From Mucilaginibacter flavidus (GTDB lineage: Bacteria; Bacteroidota; Bacteroidia; Sphingobacteriales; Sphingobacteriaceae): DNA of 64,000 bases. The stretch lies in contig NZ_JAMXOE010000022.1 in the NCBI RefSeq assembly GCF_024055575.1, forward strand, positions 1 to 64,000, given 5' to 3'. A program made the position numbers and the translations under genes. Positions 63,018 to 64,000 of this stretch are shown piece by piece. Under the pieces are notes generated by a model. The model worked only from the letters and a program-made list of their open reading frames with translations. It did not search any database and was not told the DNA's origin. Every line of letters begins with the position of its first letter. Position 1 is the stretch's first letter.

Positions 63018-64000
63018 TTATTTCCAAAAATCCGGTTGCTGTTTGCTTCCCCGCAAAGTGCAGTCGATACAATATATGTCGGACGCTGTGAATCCTATCG
63101 GATTAGGGCTCGTATTACTAAATATTGCGTTTACAGGTACTTCCGCGCCAGCCAAAAGTCGTTGCAACACCGTGTTTGCATGGCTGTGCGGGTCGTTATA
63201 AAATGTCGAATCTATAGAGCAGTCGTAAGGATATTTTGGCAAATAGGTACTTGGCAGCTGTTCGCTGGCTATAAATATTCGTTTTTTTGCCACCGTGCCC
63301 GCACTGATAAACCCCACTACAATGTCGGTGGCATCGTGCGTGTTGTGAATATTGCCCGCTAATGTTGTAGGTTCGGCATCAAAAATACTTCCCAGTTGTT
63401 CGGTATTCTTTTTTAGCGTTTCCCAAAACTTGTACGCATCGGCTGTAAGCGCATACTCGCGCAGCAGAATGCTATACTTTAACTCAATTTTTTCGGACGT
63501 TGATTCAATTGCAGTAATTGGAGCCTGGAACAAAAAATCCTGTTTTAACTTGGCTGAAGAGCCTAAAATAATGCTTGTAGAAGCATTGCTTGCAAAACAA
63601 TAATAAACCAGCTGATCCTGGCTGCGAGGCACTACTGCGGTGCCGTTTGATACGTATGACGAATTAAACATGGAATGGAACCGCCAAGTTTCCACATAGT
63701 CGAAGCGGTAATAGTGCGTAGCGTTTTTGGGGTCGTGCGTGTTGGCATACAACTGGATGCCCTTCCCTGTAACGCTGAAGCCAACGCTGTCAATAGGGGG
63801 TGCCGCTTTCGCTTGTTCGTAGTCTGAAAGATATTCGTTTCCATCACCTGGCGTATTTATCCTTAGCCGGAATTTCCGGGTACTGTCAAGGGTTATGCCC
63901 GCAAGTTTATAAATGCCGGGCGCTACCTCAAATAAGCCGAATTTATCCCCATTATCGCACTCAACCTGTATGGTGCCTTCCACTGGGTTTAACGTTGTGC
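63018..64000 (-). CDS. DUF4249 protein, 5' end beyond the window
   Basis: The frame is open to the window edge, so the N-terminus (expected signal peptide/lipobox) is missing. About 327 residues are visible. EGTIQVECDNGDKF, PGIYKLAGITLDSTRKFRLRI and GNEYLSDYEQAKAAPPIDSV follow the DUF4249 pattern, as does the C-terminal PVNAIFSNTSPNPIGF and IYCIDCTLRG. DUF4249 proteins are outer-membrane lipoproteins found beside TonB-dependent receptors. A GTG at 63983 is not the true start. Confidence 0.82.
   Translation of the reverse strand, partial: TTLNPVEGTIQVECDNGDKFGLFEVAPGIYKLAGITLDSTRKFRLRINTPGDGNEYLSDYEQAKAAPPIDSVGFSVTGKGIQLYANTHDPKNATHYYRFDYVETWRFHSMFNSSYVSNGTAVVPRSQDQLVYYCFASNASTSIILGSSAKLKQDFLFQAPITAIESTSEKIELKYSILLREYALTADAYKFWETLKKNTEQLGSIFDAEPTTLAGNIHNTHDATDIVVGFISAGTVAKKRIFIASEQLPSTYLPKYPYDCSIDSTFYNDPHSHANTVLQRLLAGAEVPVNAIFSNTSPNPIGFTASDIYCIDCTLRGSKQQPDFWK

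Overview
The window is chromosomal DNA from a Bacteroidota bacterium, most likely family Sphingobacteriaceae (Pedobacter/Mucilaginibacter-like). This is inferred from gene content: a GldH gliding lipoprotein, paired DUF3857/transglutaminase proteins, a DUF4249 lipoprotein beside an MG2/plug protein, the holB-ricT-gldH order, and several -7 boxes matching the Bacteroidota TAnnTTTG consensus. No phage, plasmid, transposase gene, rRNA or CRISPR array is visible.

Layout. 0-13 kb: two DUF3857 proteins, aat, ruvC, a Rossmann oxidoreductase, an ABC-F ATPase, a small membrane protein, then mnmG with two perfect 16-bp parS palindromes at its 5' side, an Ig-like lipoprotein and a gamma-carbonic-anhydrase-like protein. 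13-19 kb: a plug-like small protein, tRNA-Gly(CCC), two unknown proteins with similar N-termini, divergent nadB/nadA, and an Mrr-like nuclease bracketed by dispersed repeats. 19-28.5 kb: a secreted protein, thiL, a family 1-like glycosyltransferase, rmuC, and the gldH-ricT-holB operon. 28.5-33 kb: a gene-poor accessory stretch of small membrane, TPR and lipoprotein genes separated by several families of repeats. 33-45 kb: an ABC permease, then a minus-strand sugar-nucleotide operon (ugd, UDP-glucuronate decarboxylase, galE, rfbB, CpsB-type phosphatase), waaA preceded by a decayed copy of its own 5' end, a collagen-like lipoprotein, and an acyltransferase/glycosyltransferase pair. 45-55.3 kb: a pentose-phosphate cluster (polyphosphate-glucokinase-like, tkt, rpiA, tal, HAD phosphatase, gnd, zwf, pgl) with a zeta-toxin-like two-gene module between gnd and zwf. 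55.4-64 kb: a five-PAS sensor kinase followed by a broken response regulator, a GH88 glycan-degrading pair, an MG2/plug protein and a DUF4249 protein cut by the window edge.

How genes work together: ugd and the decarboxylase would turn UDP-glucose into UDP-glucuronate and UDP-xylose for surface polysaccharide, with galE, rfbB and the phosphatase serving the same product. The pentose-phosphate cluster would phosphorylate glucose and carry it through the oxidative branch (zwf, pgl, gnd) and the non-oxidative branch (rpiA, tkt, tal). NadB and NadA together make quinolinate for NAD.

The strongest unexplained signals are the repeats: three 148-bp elements with long terminal inverted repeats, spacers that fold as hairpins of permuted short words, and GC-rich elements that supply stop codons to unrelated genes. 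Other points of interest are the parS pair, the toxin-like insertion in the metabolic operon, the waaA remnant and the broken response regulator.
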